From Thermohalobaculum xanthum (GTDB taxonomy: Bacteria; Pseudomonadota; Alphaproteobacteria; Rhodobacterales; Rhodobacteraceae): a DNA stretch of 64,000 nt. Made by a program: the position numbers and the translations under genes. The notes below the pieces were generated by a model that saw only the letters and a program-made list of their open reading frames with translations, searched no databases and was not told the DNA's origin. The DNA lies in NCBI RefSeq assembly GCF_016623495.1, contig NZ_JAEHHL010000001.1, positions 124,001-188,000 on the forward strand, written 5' to 3'. This document shows positions 63,406 through 64,000 of the stretch, piece by piece; position 1 is the first letter of the stretch, and each line of letters begins with the position of its first letter.

Positions 63406-64000
63406 TCACGCCAACACGCCTTGCGCCGCTAGCCGGGCGGCGATTTCACCCGATCGGATCGCCCCCTCGATCGTGGCGGGCAACCCGGTATCGGTCGCGT
63501 CCCCGGCAAGGAAGAGATTTTCCATGTCGGTCTGCGCCTTGGCACGCTTTGCCACAGCTTGAGGCGATTGGTCAAAGGTTGCCCGCTTCTCGACGATGAT
63601 CCGTGCGGCGTTGTGATCTTGCGTCCGCAGTCCGAGCGCGGCCCGGGTCTCGCGCCACAGGCGCGCGGTCAGCTCGTCGCGGTCGGCCTCGATCAGGCCC
63701 AGCGCGTCCGCTGCACTCACCGTTAGGCTGATCACGTCGCCGCGCACGAAGATCCATTGTGTAACCGCACCAAGGACGCCGGTCAGCGGCGCCATTCCGG
63801 CAAGCGCGGGGTCGTCGACGACGAAATGAGCGTTGAGGATCGCGCAGGAATCGCCGGGCAGGTCCAGATCCGGAAGGATCGGCCTGAGCCGCGACGGCGG
63901 AAGCGCCAGCACCACCCGGTCCGAGGGCGCCAATGCGACCTCGCCATCGGCGAAGACCAGCGTCGTGGCGCGCCGCCCGTCACGCGAGATCGCGCGCAGC
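63406..64000 (-). CDS. hpnE: Hydroxysqualene dehydroxylase HpnE, C-terminal part (partial)
   Basis: About 198 residues, entering from beyond the right edge in an open frame and ending at 63406. The C-terminal FAD-binding motif of amine-oxidase-like flavoproteins is clear: DMENLFLAGDATDTGLPATIEGAIRSG. VVLALPPSRLRPIL upstream also fits. Position directly before shc on the same strand points to HpnE, which with HpnC and HpnD makes squalene. hpnC and hpnD would be expected beyond 64 kb. Confidence 0.88.
   Translation of the reverse strand, partial: LRAISRDGRRATTLVFADGEVALAPSDRVVLALPPSRLRPILPDLDLPGDSCAILNAHFVVDDPALAGMAPLTGVLGAVTQWIFVRGDVISLTVSAADALGLIEADRDELTARLWRETRAALGLRTQDHNAARIIVEKRATFDQSPQAVAKRAKAQTDMENLFLAGDATDTGLPATIEGAIRSGEIAARLAAQGVLA

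Overview
The window reads as one stretch of chromosome from a GC-rich alphaproteobacterium, most likely Rhodobacterales or a close relative. The support is gene-transfer-agent (GTA) type genes between mltG and cysE, a CckA hybrid kinase beside recA, a pyruvate dehydrogenase E1 beta subunit with its own lipoyl domain, and a recA upstream region with the alphaproteobacterial GAAC-N7-GAAC LexA site. Genes are dense on both strands. I see no rRNA or tRNA gene, insertion sequence, integrase or CRISPR array. Products and sites were recognised by eye, without database searches.

Layout. 1-6 kb: the end of a PqiA-like protein, then radA, cvpA, purF, a secreted esterase and an SDR protein. 6-9.3 kb: rpsF-rpsR-rplI and a periplasmic molybdoenzyme/cytochrome c pair of the sulfite dehydrogenase/SoxCD type, both on the minus strand. 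9.7-14.3 kb: the fatty acid synthesis run fabD-fabG-acpP-fabF followed by mltG. 14.3-18.2 kb: a gutted GTA locus. 18.3-23.2 kb: cysE, a small membrane protein, and a one-carbon/cobalamin operon divergent from metF. 23.2-32.2 kb: ppx-rlmE, a TPR methyltransferase, an agmatinase-type ureohydrolase, two glycosyltransferases, guaB and rsmB. 32.4-40.2 kb: an EF-hand lipoprotein, cckA, recA, alaS and a second EF-hand protein. 40.3-47.2 kb: pdhA-pdhB-pdhC, an FtsB-like protein, a Na+/Ca2+ exchanger and eno. 47.3-52.4 kb: an iron-binding protein, mazG-eamA-ydcF, uspA and a DapA-like lyase. 52.5-64 kb: an isoprenoid/hopanoid region (ispA, mlaA, hpnN, hpnM, ispH, hpnH, hpnG, shc, and the end of hpnE at the right edge).

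The most unusual object is at 14.8-18.2 kb. One uninterrupted frame joins the ATPase end of a GTA large terminase directly to the C-terminal two thirds of the GTA tail protein gp15. The capsid, portal, protease and tape-measure genes that normally lie between are gone. A small-terminase-like gene in front and a DUF2793 gene behind are still arranged as an overlapping operon. The CckA kinase, which in Rhodobacter acts on GTA production through CtrA, is intact 15 kb away and has a CtrA-like box in front of it.

The hopanoid region combines precursor supply (ispA, ispH), squalene processing and cyclisation (hpnE, shc) and side-chain building (hpnH, hpnG). It also holds an RND lipid exporter (hpnN), a MlaC-like periplasmic carrier (hpnM) and a divergently transcribed outer-membrane MlaA lipoprotein, so a complete inner-to-outer membrane lipid route can be drawn from neighbouring genes. 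Several candidate regulatory sites stand out: the recA LexA site, a 27-bp palindrome between the cobalamin operon and metF, a palindrome over the -35 of the iron-binding protein gene, and paired 9-bp half-sites upstream of pdhA.
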